This document shows positions 12,632 to 25,317 of a stretch of 64,000 bases of DNA, piece after piece (within the stretch, counting starts at the first letter, position 1; every line of letters begins with the position of its first letter). A program made the translations under genes and the position numbers. Under the pieces are notes generated by a model, which had not been told where the DNA came from, did no database searches, and worked only from the letters and a program-made list of their open reading frames with translations. Origin of the DNA: Notolepis coatsorum (lineage: Eukaryota > Chordata > Actinopteri > Aulopiformes > Paralepididae); NCBI GenBank assembly GCA_963971535.1, contig OZ020589.1, forward strand, positions 80,224,878 to 80,288,877, in the 5' to 3' direction.

Positions 12632-13054
12632 TAGGGCTGAGCCCAAACGTTCGAACCTTCGAACCTCCGTTTGTTACATTGGCATTCGAATTCTAAATCA
12701 AAATTCGGATTTTCTTTTAAATATTTTTTTCTATTCATTCCGTTTAAACCAATGGGGATTTTTCTTCACAGTTGCAGATAAAGATTAGGCTACACTAATA
12801 TTATAGTATTAAAAGAAACTGAGTTATATTCATTAAAGAAAGTTGGTTTAATTGATTTAGTTGGGCTGGGGCTTCTCCCTGGGCTGGGTCTGGGGCTGGA
12901 AAGTTGATTTAATAAAAAAGAAAATACTAATTTAATCACTTTATTCAAATTGAGGATATATTTTTTAAATGTATTAAAAACGAAGGTTTGAACGTTCGTT
13001 CGAAAAACCCTGACGAAGTTCGAATCCCAAAAACAGGCTTCGGGGACAGCCATA
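12632..13054. mobile_element. hAT MITE, 423 bp
   Basis: Termini TAGGGCTGAGCCC and inverted TATGGCTGTCCCC match at 10 of 13 positions. An identical 8-bp duplication ACACATTC flanks it (12624-12631, 13055-13062). Subterminal TTCGAA palindromes occur near both ends. Non-coding. Confidence 0.9.
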
Positions 13055-13589
13055 ACACATTCACATACTTTCACCCCCCCCCCTAATCCTCCCCTGTTTA
13101 TTTCTTTTGTACATAGGCTGTGCATGTTTGTTATTTGCTTATGTGTATGATTCTTAACTGTATTTTTTATTTAGTTATTGGTGTGTATGTATGTTAAGTA
13201 GGGAGCAGCTAGCCTAGCTCCATCAAAAGTGAAGAAATACTACTTCCAACAACTCCATATCTGACGTACAGAGATGCAATTTATATCAATATTCTCGTCT
13301 GACTCTGGGGAAGATGGCAAATATATCCCAAAATATTGGAGTGTTCCTTTAAGTAAAATAAATGTATGCATACATTTGTAATACATAATACATTTTGTGT
13401 CTTGGTCTTGGTGTTGAATATGACTTCAATGACTGGTTTGCTGGGAGTCGGGACTTGATCTTGACTTTGTCTTAACCTTTATTGGACTTGTCTCTTGACT
13501 CTGAACTTGACTGGATTTGACTGGTGGATCTTCTTTACCCCAGCCCTGGCTCCACACAAAACACTCATTCCAGTTGCTGGTTCCTTCAG

Positions 13590-13755
13590 GTGGATGCTGG
13601 GCTGACATTCAACAAGAAGGATCTGGAGCACAGCTTCATCTTCGACATCAAGACCATCGACCGCGTCTTCTACTTGGTGGCCGACACTGAGGACGAGATG
13701 AACAAGTGGGTGCGCTGCATCTGCGACATCTGCGGCTTCAACCCCACTGATGACG
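13590..13755 (+). CDS. gab1: gab1 exon: C-terminal part of the PH domain
   Basis: GRB2-associated binder 1 is a scaffold at the plasma membrane; its N-terminal PH domain binds phosphoinositides. This 166-nt exon reads [18 protein letters not shown] through [20 protein letters not shown] to ICGFNPTDD. That is the last beta strands and the C-terminal helix of the PH domain, with the conserved Trp of the helix (MNKWV). The acceptor is TTCCTTCAG before 13590 (phase 0) and the donor is GTAAG at 13756 (phase 1). The wording ([27 protein letters not shown]) follows GAB1 more closely than GAB2 or GAB3. The exon upstream, which would end ...CEQ, is not visible in the window. Confidence 0.95.
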
Positions 13756-14280
13756 GTAAGTACGAAGCCATTAATGTTCACTTTTGTTTTACCATGGTAC
13801 CGTACATTGTATACATGACATTGTAACACATTTTCCATGGCACTGCAAGGTACCAATTTTGTACTTAAATCATACCATGGTATAAACCATGATACTGATG
13901 GTCATATTATGTGTAGCAACCATAAAATTATGGAAATACTAATGATACTTTTTTCATAAGGGCTTAGTTATTACTAAATTGTGTGTGAAGTCTTAACTAG
14001 CTCCATGATTACCACGCAGGGTTAACATTACAACTCTTGTTTTTTCATAACGTGCGGCTGGAGCTGCTTTACAGGAACGGTCAGCATATAGATGACTCTT
14101 TATGGTCCCTGTTTTAGCCTGGTATCAGCACAATATCCCATAACAGTATCAGTATAGGTACATCCATAAAATATATTCATATTATTATATCTTTCCTCCC
14201 CTTTTTTTCTTTCATCGTCACGTGTCGTCCTCCACTACAATCGGCTCGCAGACCATTTTATTTAGAGCCTACCGTAATAT
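13756..14280. other. gab1: gab1 intron, no element recognised
   Basis: Ordinary AT-leaning intron sequence after the PH exon donor. It contains several ACCATGGTA-type short palindromes around 13790-13900. No gene or complete mobile element is seen. Confidence 0.5.
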
Positions 14281-14284
14281 AATA

Positions 14285-14346
<62 letters not shown>
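14281..14346. repeat. (AAT)n microsatellite
   Basis: A run of AAT triplets, followed by unclassified intron sequence to about 14730. Confidence 0.95.
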
Positions 14347-14348
<2 letters not shown>

Positions 14349-14732
14349 ACTTTAATACTTTATTTGTCTAGCACCATTCATACAAGGATTGCAGCCCGGT
14401 AGAACCTCACAGACGGCAAACAAAGAAATAATGGGTTCCAAGCTGGAAAAACAAAGCCATTATGTTTGATTGGTTTCTCCCTCCTCCTGCTACTCTGATG
14501 GCTCTGGTAGAGTTGAGACAGACCCGTTGTGTTGTTCCAGAAGGCCCCCTGTTCAGTTCAGTTGAGTTCTGCTCTGTTCAGCTCAGTTCTCAGCCCGGGG
14601 ATGGGCTCACGTTACCCCTGTTCCCAGTACGGGATAATTAAAGCATTGTGTGCCCCCACCGCCACTCTTCCTCTCCTTTCCTCGCTCCCTCCGCTCCTCT
14701 TTCTCTCTCATTGCATGGCTTTCTTCATCTCA

Positions 14733-14822
14733 CTCACTCACTCACTCACTCACTCACTCACTCACTCACTCACTCACTCACTCACTCACTCACTCACTCA
14801 CTCACTCACTCACTCACTCACA
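14733..14822. repeat. (ACTC)n microsatellite
   Basis: About 22 uninterrupted ACTC units. Confidence 0.97.
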
Positions 14823-15355
14823 CAGAATGGAGGGTTAGAGTTAGTTGCCCTATTTTCTCCTCAACTAAATTACTGTTCCACTGTTAATATGTGAAGTCTT
14901 CCCTACCCACCTGTATCAGTTCATCAGGGGAATGATCATAGGATTCCATTTGATTGTGATGATTGCTACCAGGACTATTGATCCTCATTCAATGGCTTCT
15001 CCTCGTCATTTAAAAAACGTCCATCACTGTTAACGACAGTTGGTGTCTGTTCAAATAAATAACGCACACTCAAAACCCAGAAAACTGACTCAAAAAAAAA
15101 GGTGGAATTGCGATTCTTAAAATAATCCATTATTGGTCCCACCTTTTCTAATTGTTGTCACTGTGAAAGGACAGGGTGTGTCTTCTTGTATTTGCACCTG
15201 GCAACAGCAGAGGAGCCGCTTATCTGACTCCCAAGGTCCACGTCTCATCAGTGTTGTGACTGTGTCTCGTCCCTCCTCTGCTGGCTAGCACTGATAACAA
15301 CATCCATGGCACCCTTATATAGGACACAGTTACAGTATGAGACACGGCTGTTATA

Positions 15356-15562
<207 letters not shown>

Positions 15563-15656
15563 GTGGAAGCATTCAGGGAGGAACCAGCTTCTAACCCCTG
15601 CTACACAGTACACAGCTATACACACACAGGCCTCATTACTAAAGAGTGGCCTTGGT

Positions 15657-15796
15657 CTCACTCACTCACTCACTCACTCACTCACTCACTCACTCACTCA
15701 CTCACTCACTCACTCACTCACTCACTCACTCACTCACTCACTCACTCACTCACTCACTCACTCACTCACTCACTCACTCACTCACTCACTCACTCA

Positions 15797-15871
<75 letters not shown>
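15657..15871. repeat. (CTCA)n followed by (CA)n
   Basis: About 35 CTCA units change directly into about 36 CA units at about 15800. Confidence 0.97.
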
Positions 15872-15873
<2 letters not shown>

Positions 15874-15911
15874 CTAGGCGCTGTGTGTGTGTAGTTGGGG
15901 GGGCTATAGAG

Positions 15912-17173
15912 CAGTGGTTCCCAAAGTGGGGGTCGCAAGATGATTTCCAGAATGTATTGATTTCATAGAATGTATGAAATAGGCTTATAATTAAAAACAA
16001 TAAAAATACGTTAAACTGTTAAAAGAAATGCTTTTAAAATGTAAAATAATAGACTTAAAATGCTGTTAACTCGACATGTAACTTGAGAACCGCTGAACGG
16101 ATTTTGTCGCCTGAAATGGCAATCGACAGGCAACAAATAGGGCTTTAATTCGATCTATATATATATATATATATATCGTATAAAAAAATATGCATACCCG
16201 AGCCGCTAGAGGTCGGCAAAGTGGCGCGTCGTCCCGGTGTGCAAATCATCCTCAAGAGAGCCCGGGGCCCGGGCCGTTGCACATTAAGAGGTTAACGCGC
16301 ACAATAACTACACAAATAAAATAACACAATAATCAAACAACCATACAATTAATACATATAGCACGTTTAATTTAGAAGGCTAATGTTCAACTCACCTAAT
16401 TAGATGGATGGGCACTATGCTTGTAGCACAACAAGTCCGGTCTGGGTTTAATTTTGGAGACAGCGACTCGGAGATCACCCTCCACATTCAGACGTGATCT
16501 GTACTTGTTTTTTATATAAGTCAGTGCAGTGAATGTTTTTTCGCATAGGTAGGTAGATCCAAATGGTGGATAGCTGTGCGTATTCCCCCTCAACTGATAT
16601 CCAGAACTCAGCCAGCGGCTTGGACTGTCTTTAAGGTTTGTCGCTTGATTTCCTCTGGGAATAACTTTTTAAACCGCTCAATACATGGAGGTGAGTTGTT
16701 ATAGACATCTTCACTGTCTTCACACACAGTTAATTTTCCTCCATAAATTCATCATCTGGAAACATATAAATTCGGCCCATATCTACTCGTATTTTATCAT
16801 TGAGCGACAGGATGGTTGTGTTTTCACCTTGTAGTGACAGATTAAGTCCATTCATTTTAGCAAATATGCAAGACAAATATGCTAGTCTTGTTATCCAGTT
16901 GGGATCGGAGAAGTGGGCAGCGAGCTGGGACGCATTCTGTCAGAAACAAGCGCGCCTCATCCCGCAGCTCAAACAGGTGTCACGCGCGCCGTAGCTATGA
17001 CATGCATTATGTAGGAAATCAGCATTTTAGGTCTATTATTTTACATTTCAAAAGCATTTCTTTTACCAGTTTAATGTATTTTAATAGTTTTTAATTATAG
17101 GCCTATTTCACACATTCTATGAAATCAATACATTCTGGAAAATATCTCACGACCCCCACTTTGGGAACCCCTG
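15912..17173 (-). mobile_element. Charlie-like hAT copy with decayed transposase
   Basis: Left terminus CAGTGGTTCCCAAAGTGGGG and right terminus CCCCACTTTGGGAACCCCTG form an inverted repeat. The flanks CTATAGAG and CTCTAGAG agree at 7 of 8 positions, as an aged 8-bp target duplication. The minus strand keeps transposase fragments of the ZBED5/FAM200 type: GLNLSLQGENTTILSLNDKI near 16800-16860 and FGSTYLCEKTFTALTYIKNK followed by YRSRLNVEGDLRVAVS at about 16430-16570. Confidence 0.85.
16396..16870 (-). pseudogene. Charlie-type hAT transposase C-terminal remnants
   Basis: Two conserved C-terminal pieces are readable on the minus strand in different frames: the LNLSLQGENTTILSLNDK block and the CEKTFTALTYIKNKYRSRL block, which corresponds to the hAT dimerisation region. 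The intervening and upstream coding sequence is lost or frame-disrupted. Confidence 0.7.
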
Positions 17174-17324
17174 CTCTAGAGAAGGGGTTCCCAAACTTTT
17201 CAGGCCGCGACCCAAAAATAACGGGGTCAGAGAGCCGCGACCCCCACTATTATAGGAGGTAAACATTTTTTTTTTTTAAATATTATTATTATTATAATTT
17301 TTTTTTAATAAATGGAAATGTATG

Positions 17325-19163
17325 TGTAGCAGGGTGGATTATCCCTGCTTCGTGGGAACTGGGGTGCACGGTCACTAGGTAGCGAGACACAGTAGAACTC
17401 GGGCTAGCTGCACCTCCGGCTTTGGGGTCAGGAGCGTCAACTGGAGGCTGGCAGTGGGGTGTATGAGGCCCAGGATTTACAAACCTAGTCCGGTACTCCG
17501 GTCTTCCTCCCTCTCTCTTGGGCAGTCAGCAGTACTCCCCAACACGCCCTCACTCTCCCCAATTGTCCCCTAGCACCCCCCCACACCTAATGACAGAATG
17601 GTAAATAAATAACTTGGTTCCCCCCGCAAGCAGTACCCTCCCTCATTAACACCAGAAACCTTACAATGGAAAAGGGAAGGTTGAATAGGAAGGGGTTAAT
17701 AATGGATATATTATCCGCATCAAAGGGTTAGAATTAGACTCAATAAAAGACACACACACCATGCTCCCGTTCAGTCTGAGTGTTATTATATCAGGGGCCT
17801 AGTTACAACATTGCTACGTCTGGTGATTATTGCACCATGGGTATCATCACACAATGCTTAACGTCTGGTAATTATATAATTACACCTAGGCACCAAGTGC
17901 TCTCACGGTACCCGGACTAAGTGCTGTCCACTGTACACAGACTAAGTGCTGCCCACGTCTGGGCTAAACACAGTATCCACCTTCCCTAAGGGTTTACATA
18001 TACTGCTCCAGGTCGGTAATATGGGGAAGGAAGGGGGAACATAGGGGAGGAAATAGAAGGGTTCCCCGAATGGGAAATATTAGGAAACACACATATTATC
18101 ACGCTCAAAGGAAAGGAACGAAAACAAAAGAGTGGGCCCACAAAATACCAGTAAAGTTTTATCTTAATGCCGGCATATATTGTTTGGGGTACCCCTATGG
18201 GATGGTAGTAGCAACGTTACTTTCGCCCGCAGGCTGCACCACACTGTGTACTGTATAATAACTCGGGAGCATCAATGCTCATTTGTACTCATCCGAAATG
18301 GCCGCCTCGCCACGCCACTGTTGTCCGGGAGGCAAGATGCCGTCGAACGCTCTCCGTGAGGATGTTAGCAGGCGGAGCTGGGCAGAGAGGCAGCGCCGGC
18401 TGAGAGCGTGTGCTGAGCGATGACGACCCCTGCTGGACGGGACGAACTCCCGTAAGCTGTAGGCAGCCGGGTGCAGGTCTGATTGAAGTCAGCCGGAGCA
18501 GACTGATTGCAGGCAGCCGGGTGCAGATCTGGTTGAAGTCAGCCGGAGCAGAACGGTTGTTGGCCCACGCTCGCCTCGGGGCTCGTACTCTATACCGCAC
18601 ACAGTAGCTACTATAACTCGATTGTTAAGGGCTTTGATACTTGGTTAGCCGCACGTTACTTATACCGCACACAGTAACTATTATAACCCGATTGTTAGTG
18701 CCTGGCTCTGCACTAATTGTTCACACACTATCGCTGGTACTGCTAGGATATCGTGTCCACTAACCAGTACTTCCTATCACCCGTTGCTATCTCACGGGGC
18801 CCTCTGGCATAACTTCAGCAACAGGGCTCTCCAGAGCCCCCGTTCGTTGCGACTGTTCCTTGTTCAAGTTCACTGCCGAAGAGGGTTCTCTTTCCGTCTT
18901 CCGCCCCCATATATCACGTTCCATCTCTGTCCAACACTCTCTGTCAGACACCGCCCCCTGCTGGTCCCGCCTACTAGTCACACAGGGGAAGGATGTTGAT
19001 CATGGTCCAGCGATACTGTGTATAGTCCATACTTCAGTCGATAGAAGGAAGAGAAACTCATATCATTGCTCGTGGGAATATCAATGATGTCTTTGTGTAC
19101 AAAGGGAATATAAAACACCAGTCAGCAGTCCTGAATAATATACAATATTTTCAGACTGCTACA
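17325..19163. repeat. probable solo LTR, about 1.84 kb, fossil
   Basis: Begins TGTAGCAGGG and ends GACTGCTACA, giving TG...CA ends with an 8-bp inverted match. The undisturbed second copy of the host repeat (at about 38573) shows the empty site: ...AATGTATG joined directly to GTTGAAACATG. Flanks TATG and TTTG look like an eroded 4-bp target duplication. No coding sequence is seen. The interior has short tandem duplications (near 18460-18590 and 18590-18700). Interpretation as a solo LTR is inference from the ends and the empty site. Confidence 0.6.
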
Positions 19164-19697
19164 TTTGGTTGAAACATGCACAACGTTCAAACGCAACACA
19201 CACACTAATAAGCATGGAGGCTTTTAACCAGGGCCGGACTGGGGAAATCATTTAGGCCAGGAAATATAGTGCAAAATATAGCCCCAGTCAGGCCACTTTT
19301 AAGCAGGGGTCTGGGGGTCCCCCACCAGGACATTTCTTGTTACAAAGACTTCATTTCCTGCATTCTGTGCAGGCATTTTTTTATTTGTACCCTTTAAATG
19401 CCAGTGTTTGTGATGGCATCACAAATTATTGTTAAACGGCTAGCATATGTATGATTAGCAACAACACTGATTTGATGAATTTTCAGTTTTTTTGTAATGT
19501 CGGATTGAAAATAATACAACTTCAGCTCTGATCATAACACCACATATTATTTGATAATTCTAACCCTTTAAATGCCAGTGTGTGTGATGGCATACATTTG
19601 CAAGTAGATTTTTCTGGGGGGGATTATTACAGGCTAGCATGTGTCAATGATTAGCAACAACAGTTTTTGTAAGGGTCCCGCCTCCACAAATCACTTT

Positions 19698-19976
<279 letters not shown>

Positions 19977-20249
19977 CGATCCTGGTTGTTCCCCACCTAG
20001 GTAGGTTATCTAACTATTGCGCTGCTGCAACTAGAAACACTGGCCTGCTTCTAAGTTCAGTGGCCTGACAGCATTTTATATATATTTTTTGATAAAAAAA
20101 ATCATCTGGCGACCCCCCGTCCCCGTTTAGAGTACTTTCACACAGCGCCAAATCCATGCTTTGTCTGAATTTGCTGACACTTGTTTGACCTTTATATACG
20201 TTGCCATTGGTGTTCATTGTAATCATGTATTGAGTGTAGGCTACAATGT

Positions 20250-20985
20250 GTGTGTGTGGGAGGCTCAGTGCTGTGTGTGTGTATTTATTGGTTTAAAATA
20301 CAGAGACAGTGCATATTAAGGAACATTTTACTGTAAATATGCCAGTTTAGCCAGGTTGGCTAATTTTCAACTGTAGTCTCTGGGGCAGGTGACATGAGCA
20401 CTACAATAATTAAGACATAGTACAATCATTAAAACACAGTAGGAATCAGTAGGTTACAAGCCTGTTGATGAATCACATGACAATACACTAAAATACATTC
20501 AAATACATCACAACCCCTCAGTTAAAATGGTTGCACACTTGACCACCTCTCAACCATGATTTTAAGTTTGATTTAAATTAAATGTATCTTTGATACTCCC
20601 TGAGCCGTGTTGGCAGACTGTTCCAGGTGTGGGCTGCTCTCACAGAACAGGCTGCCTGACTAAAAGCAGACTTCCTGTTTGGAACTACACAGTCCCCTCT
20701 AACAACAGACCTGGTATATCTGTCAGAAGATGCTTTCTGTTTTATGAAAGTACAGAGGGGGGAGGAGCCAAGCCATGTAGGATCTTATAGGTAAGGCAGG
20801 CATCTTTGAATTTAACAAGATTGTCCCAGCTCAGTAGATTTTGGTTTGTTATGCTATGCCAATGGTGGTGGCTGTTTGTTTTTCTGTCTAGTACTTTCAC
20901 AGCCTGATCGTAGTGTTGTACATGAGGCTTGTGTCCAGCTAGTCAGACAGTATGATAAGGTGACATAATAATGGCATTAAAATAC
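20250..20985. repeat. unclassified dispersed repeat
   Basis: Contains ATACAGAGACAGTGCATATT and GAGCCGTGTTGGCAGACTGT, which I recognise as of interspersed-repeat type in fish. No termini or coding potential resolved. Confidence 0.35.
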
Positions 20986-22335
20986 TAGGGGTGGGAATCG
21001 CCAGAGACCTCACGATACGATACTATCGCGATACTTGCGTCACGATACGATAGTACCGCAATACTAAATATGTTGCGATACGCTGAGTATTGCAGAATTA
21101 CATTTTTCTTTTAATTTTTTTTAATCAAATTTAATTTACCTTTTTTCAACTGCAAAGTAAAACTTTGTCAACATGTTTTATCTAATAAAATAAAGTTCAG
21201 TCTGTTCATCTCACTTCAATAATTTTTATTGTAGAACATGGTATTTTCTCAAGCAGACAGATGTAAACACTGTAATCTGTGTTGCATGTACCTGACAAAC
21301 TGAACTGTTTGTATTACAGTCATATTCCAACTTAACTGAATGCACATGTATGTGTGGACTACTGTACTATTACAGGTATTGAAATGAACAATGCAACTTC
21401 CTTGAAAAAAATATTAAACTTAAAATTTATTTTTTATTTGTTTTAAATATTCGAAACACGGTTTTATATGAACTTAATAAATAAACAAAAACTAAAATGT
21501 TCAATAGGTCTACTTAAATAACAGATAGTGAAAACTAAAGAAGCATTAATTATATAGCCAAATATTAAATAATTTTTGTTTTAAATATTCTAAACACTGT
21601 TTATATATTAACTTAATAAATAAATAAAAACGAAAATGTCCAATAGGTCTAACTAAATAACACATATCACGCTGAAAACTAACAACCATTCTATAGCCTG
21701 TTTCGCAAATGCCTATCTATTTCCCAGCGCTCGCGTTAGACTGACTCACACGGCAGCCTCGTAAAACGTATTTGAAGGCTATATGGAATCTTCTTTGACA
21801 CACACACACATGACACAATAGCCTACTCAGTCACTATACAAACAAACAGAAAACAGAAATCAGATTTCGAGCAGAGCAACATTTATATAATGAAAGCGCA
21901 ACAGAACAGGGCAGCAGCGACCCCACACCAGCAAATAATAATAATCAGACTCACCACTTCGCTGTTGATGTCAGCAACGCGTTGAACAACGTTAACAAAA
22001 CTTTGCCAACCGGCTACATACATCCAAGAACAAATTAAAACGTTCGCCAACTGGCTATATTCCAACTTCAACCTATGCCACTTCGGTCTGGTTCATTTGT
22101 TCATCATCCACCTGAGGGCTTCATCACTGTTCTACTCCCCTCGAGTTCTCCCTGCAGGCTGCGGTAATTACATCCAAATGTTTCCAAAAATGCAACTTTC
22201 CCTTGACTATTTTATCTGTTAACTTATACATCTTGACTCCTCAGACACGAGGCTTTCACTCTTTGATGACAGCACTACGTTACGCAAAAATTAAACAGAA
22301 ACGTAAGGTTATCCTATAACTCTAGTTATGAGTAT
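20986..22335 (-). mobile_element. deletion derivative of a BED-finger hAT, right end uncertain
   Basis: The left terminus TAGGGGTGGGAATCGCCAG and the following GATACGATACTATCGCGATA block match the hAT MITE at 35357-36243. A block near 21205-21330 is shared with that MITE and with the autonomous-type hAT at 5986-9101 (around 6230-6370). Near 22150-22200 the minus strand has a BED-finger-like FWKHLDV stretch. The opposite terminus was not found, so the extent is approximate. Confidence 0.5.
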
Positions 22336-23301
22336 AGCGAGCGCGCAAAAAAAAAAAAGGACGCAATAAAAAAAAATAATAAAAAAAAAGAGGGCACTGC
22401 CCGGCCCGGCCGAGCCCGAATTATTTCTTTAAAAACAAAGCCCTACCCAGCCTGAACCCGTCGGGTCGGGTAGGGCCCCGTCTGGCTCGGGCAGGGTTGC
22501 AGTGCACTAGTGCACACGTGCCTTTGTGTGCATGGTTATGTGTGTGTATCATCGATGGGCATGGCTATTACACTATTTAAAAGTGACATATTCAACTAGA
22601 CTATAGAAGGTGGTTTCATTTGTGTCAACTGCACTGAATCATATTTGGTTTCATTATTTATTTGACTAATAAACTGTCTGTTATGATTATTTGTTTAGTA
22701 AAGTTTTGATTGTGATTATGATTGTGCTGCACACCATTTTTGGAAGGGGGGGGTTGTTTGGTTAGCTGATTAACCTGTCTTATCTTGTCCCTTCACTTTT
22801 GAGTTGGATATTGGAACATTGTAACTTGTATTGGACTCGATTGTGATCAATACCAGGCTAAAATTGGGATTATCTTCCCCAATAATAAATATCCTGTCAT
22901 GTTAGACTATTCATCTACCCGCGTTGTTTAGTGATTCCTAACAAATGGTCTATGTCCATAAATAAACTGTTCACAAAGATCACAGCCACTCAAAAACATC
23001 TTGGTGGCATGACTATACAGATTTTTGTGCATAAATGTCACCAGAGCCTTTTTCTTCTTTTCTCCGGGAGAGGGAGAGCTTCACTGTACTTTCATGAAAT
23101 CTGAGTTATATGTGTGATGTCACTAATAGGTAGAACCTATCATGGTCCAATATGTGGTAACTTGACACCTAGCTTCAGCTACACAGAAAGCTGAGTAGGT
23201 ATTGACATGCCTTGAAAGAATATAAGCTGCCGACTTGGAATTCCTGGTAAATATCAATTGGGGCTTGTTGCCAATTTGCATATTTATAGATCCTTGCATT
23301 C
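22336..23301. other. AT-rich and GC-motif sequence, no gene
   Basis: Begins with a poly-A/GC stretch containing CCCGGCCCGGCCGAGCCC and the inverted GGTCGGGTAGGGCCCCG, perhaps the end of another DNA transposon. The rest is unremarkable intron sequence. Confidence 0.3.
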
Positions 23302-23305
23302 TTAA

Positions 23306-24186
23306 CACATTGACCGCCACAGCAGGGTGCGCTGATACCCCATTCATTGCCAGGTCTTTATTCAATGGATATAGTTTTAGACTGACATTTGCGAGTGCTT
23401 AAAATGTATCTTATATTATATCTATGGGTCTAATAACGCCGTCTGGTCTCAGTGAGCTGCTTCCAGTCAACATTGCTGAGACGGATTGTTTTTTCATTCG
23501 TATATTTCCGTTTTATAGAGTATGGTTTGGGTGTTTTTCAGTAATTCCAGGAAAAGGCGAGAAAAATGCATTTGACTGTAATCTAATTATATCTAATCAT
23601 CCTGAAATCAACGCTAGATTATCACTATGTCTCCTCGTCCATACATGAAATGACCGTCGTAGCGGGGCGCTCCCCCCCCACCCCCACCGCAGCCAACGGT
23701 AAACAGCGTTACACGGTCCACACAGATAGCTGTGATCGGGGTAGAAATAAATGTCAGATCAACGATCAAATTCATATATGATGTTCTTACCTTGTATCTG
23801 ATGTAATGCAAAAGAGACAATCCAAATATCTGATCGCAATTCCAAATAATGCTTGTGGAGGTCCGCACCACACTACCGACCGTTTCACAATGACGGGCGG
23901 GCTCGCCTGAATATTTAAACCCCGCCCGCCCGGCTCAGATCGCCTCCTAAAAGACACAAGCCCATTTTCAATGAGATGCAATAGCTCCGCCTGGCAGTAG
24001 AGGCCGGTGTTGACCGTCTGCCAGCTCAGACAGGGTCTGAAGACTATACCAGAGGCTGCAGCTATGAATTATGAATAGATATAGCGAATAAACAATATAA
24101 CGATCCCAACTAACTAGTAAACTCGTTATTGCCATTATTCGATTGCCGGCCAATAACGAGTAAACTCGTTTTTGGCGGGGAATGTG
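23306..24186. mobile_element. piggyBac MITE (881 bp)
   Basis: TTAA at 23302-23305 and 24187-24190. Termini CACATTGACCGCCA and inverted CACATTCCCCGCCA agree at 12 of 14 positions. No transposase. The internal TTATATTATATCTATGGG block is shared in kind with the left end of the large piggyBac at 53002. Confidence 0.85.
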
Positions 24187-24232
24187 TTAATGCAAGGATA
24201 ACAACTTAACTTGATGGAAAAAACATGTTTAT

Positions 24233-25309
24233 TAGGGGTGGAACGGTTCACAAAATCGACTGTTCCCAAATTCCACCGGCCTGGCCGTGTGGCAATAAAA
24301 GAAACTTGGAACTTGAACTTGTATCACGGTTTTAGGTTTACGGTTTTCGGTTCGGTTCGGTATACGTTGTTTTTTATTTAAAAAAAAAATGTACACCAAA
24401 AATACCATAGATCAACATAAGATATATAGCCTAAAAATAATCAGTTATTCTCAAGGACGTAGTCATGCAAAAAACTGAAAGAATGAGGCCATTTGACATC
24501 AGGAACATTATTTTGACGGTGACGGTTAGAGCTAGGACAGATTTTGGTACAGCAAGAGGGGAGGCATTGCTGATTTAAACATGCTTCTCATTTATTTGGT
24601 AAAAAAAAAGGTTTACCTTTAATAATGTTTGGCACACAAAGACCGAACTGACTGAAAAATATAGCAACATTTGTCAAAGTATTAACTTAGTGCAAACAAA
24701 AAATTATTAAACCTTTCCATTTTTGTGGCCACATTATATACAAAGGCCAAAAAGTAAAAGGCCAAAAAGTTAGTCACAGAAAAGATGATTAGGGTTTTAA
24801 ATAAGGATGTTTATGGGGTTTCTTGTATTAATAATAATTTGCACTAAGGAATGTTGTAACTGTTGTTATCTTTAAAAAAAAGGAGATGTTACAAGGGAAT
24901 GGGGAATATAAACCCCCCCCCCCACACAGTGGTGTGTGGAGTTGGTACGTCCCAGCAGGGACTAGGATGTTATGGGTTGCAGACGCAGTTGACACACACG
25001 CTCTAGTCTCCTGGCTGGTTATTGAACACAAACAGTTATCTTTGAACCTCTGTTGTCAAGCCTCGTCAATATACCCCCCTTCCCCACTAATCGAACTGGT
25101 GTCGTGGAGTCACTTCTCTGTGAGCGTTTCCACGGTTAGCTTGCGGCTAACATTAGTTAGCTCGCGGCTAAAGTTAGTTAGCTCATAGCGTGACGTTAGC
25201 CTAGGTCGAGGCTAACGTTATATAACCAAACAACACACATGCCCCGAACCGTGGAGGGCATGTGTGTATTGTTCGGTACACTGTTCGAATGCGTACCGTT
25301 CCACCCCTA
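24233..25309. mobile_element. hAT MITE (1077 bp)
   Basis: Termini TAGGGGTGGAACGGT and ACCGTTCCACCCCTA are perfect inverted repeats of 15 bp. The target duplication ATGTTTAT is perfect (24225-24232, 25310-25317). The subterminal region repeats CGGTT. Non-coding. Confidence 0.93.
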
Positions 25310-25317
25310 ATGTTTAT

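Larger units (their letters stand above)
4771..13200 (+). mobile_element. 5'-truncated non-LTR retrotransposon (LINE), three later insertions inside
   Basis: Three collinear + strand blocks encode one reverse transcriptase. 4780-5132 has F-G-F-R-S-G-H-G, a D-V-A-K-A-F-D block (catalytic Asp) and TKGVPQGSILGPTLFSIYIN. 9187-9688 continues with HLYADDTILYASG (catalytic DD). 12085-12467 carries the C-terminal part ending near a TGA at about 12464. The blocks are separated by hAT insertions with exact 8-bp target duplications (5133-9186 and 9689-12084). The 3' region holds a CA-rich stretch and a third hAT MITE. Clade is within the L2/CR1/Jockey-like range but not resolved. The frame shifts between 9396 and 9515, so the copy is dead. 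Confidence 0.8.
4735..13345. repeat. dispersed teleost repeat split by a LINE insertion (flanks 4735-4770 and 13204-13345)
   Basis: The left flank carries CTAGCCTAGCTTAGCACAAG followed by GACTGGAAGCAG. The right flank resumes with AGCAGCTAGCCTAGCTCC and runs to AATATTGGAGTGTTCCTTT. Together they read as one copy of a common fish interspersed repeat that I recognise by its GCTAGC...GACTGGAAGC block, interrupted by the LINE. Boundaries are approximate. Confidence 0.5.
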
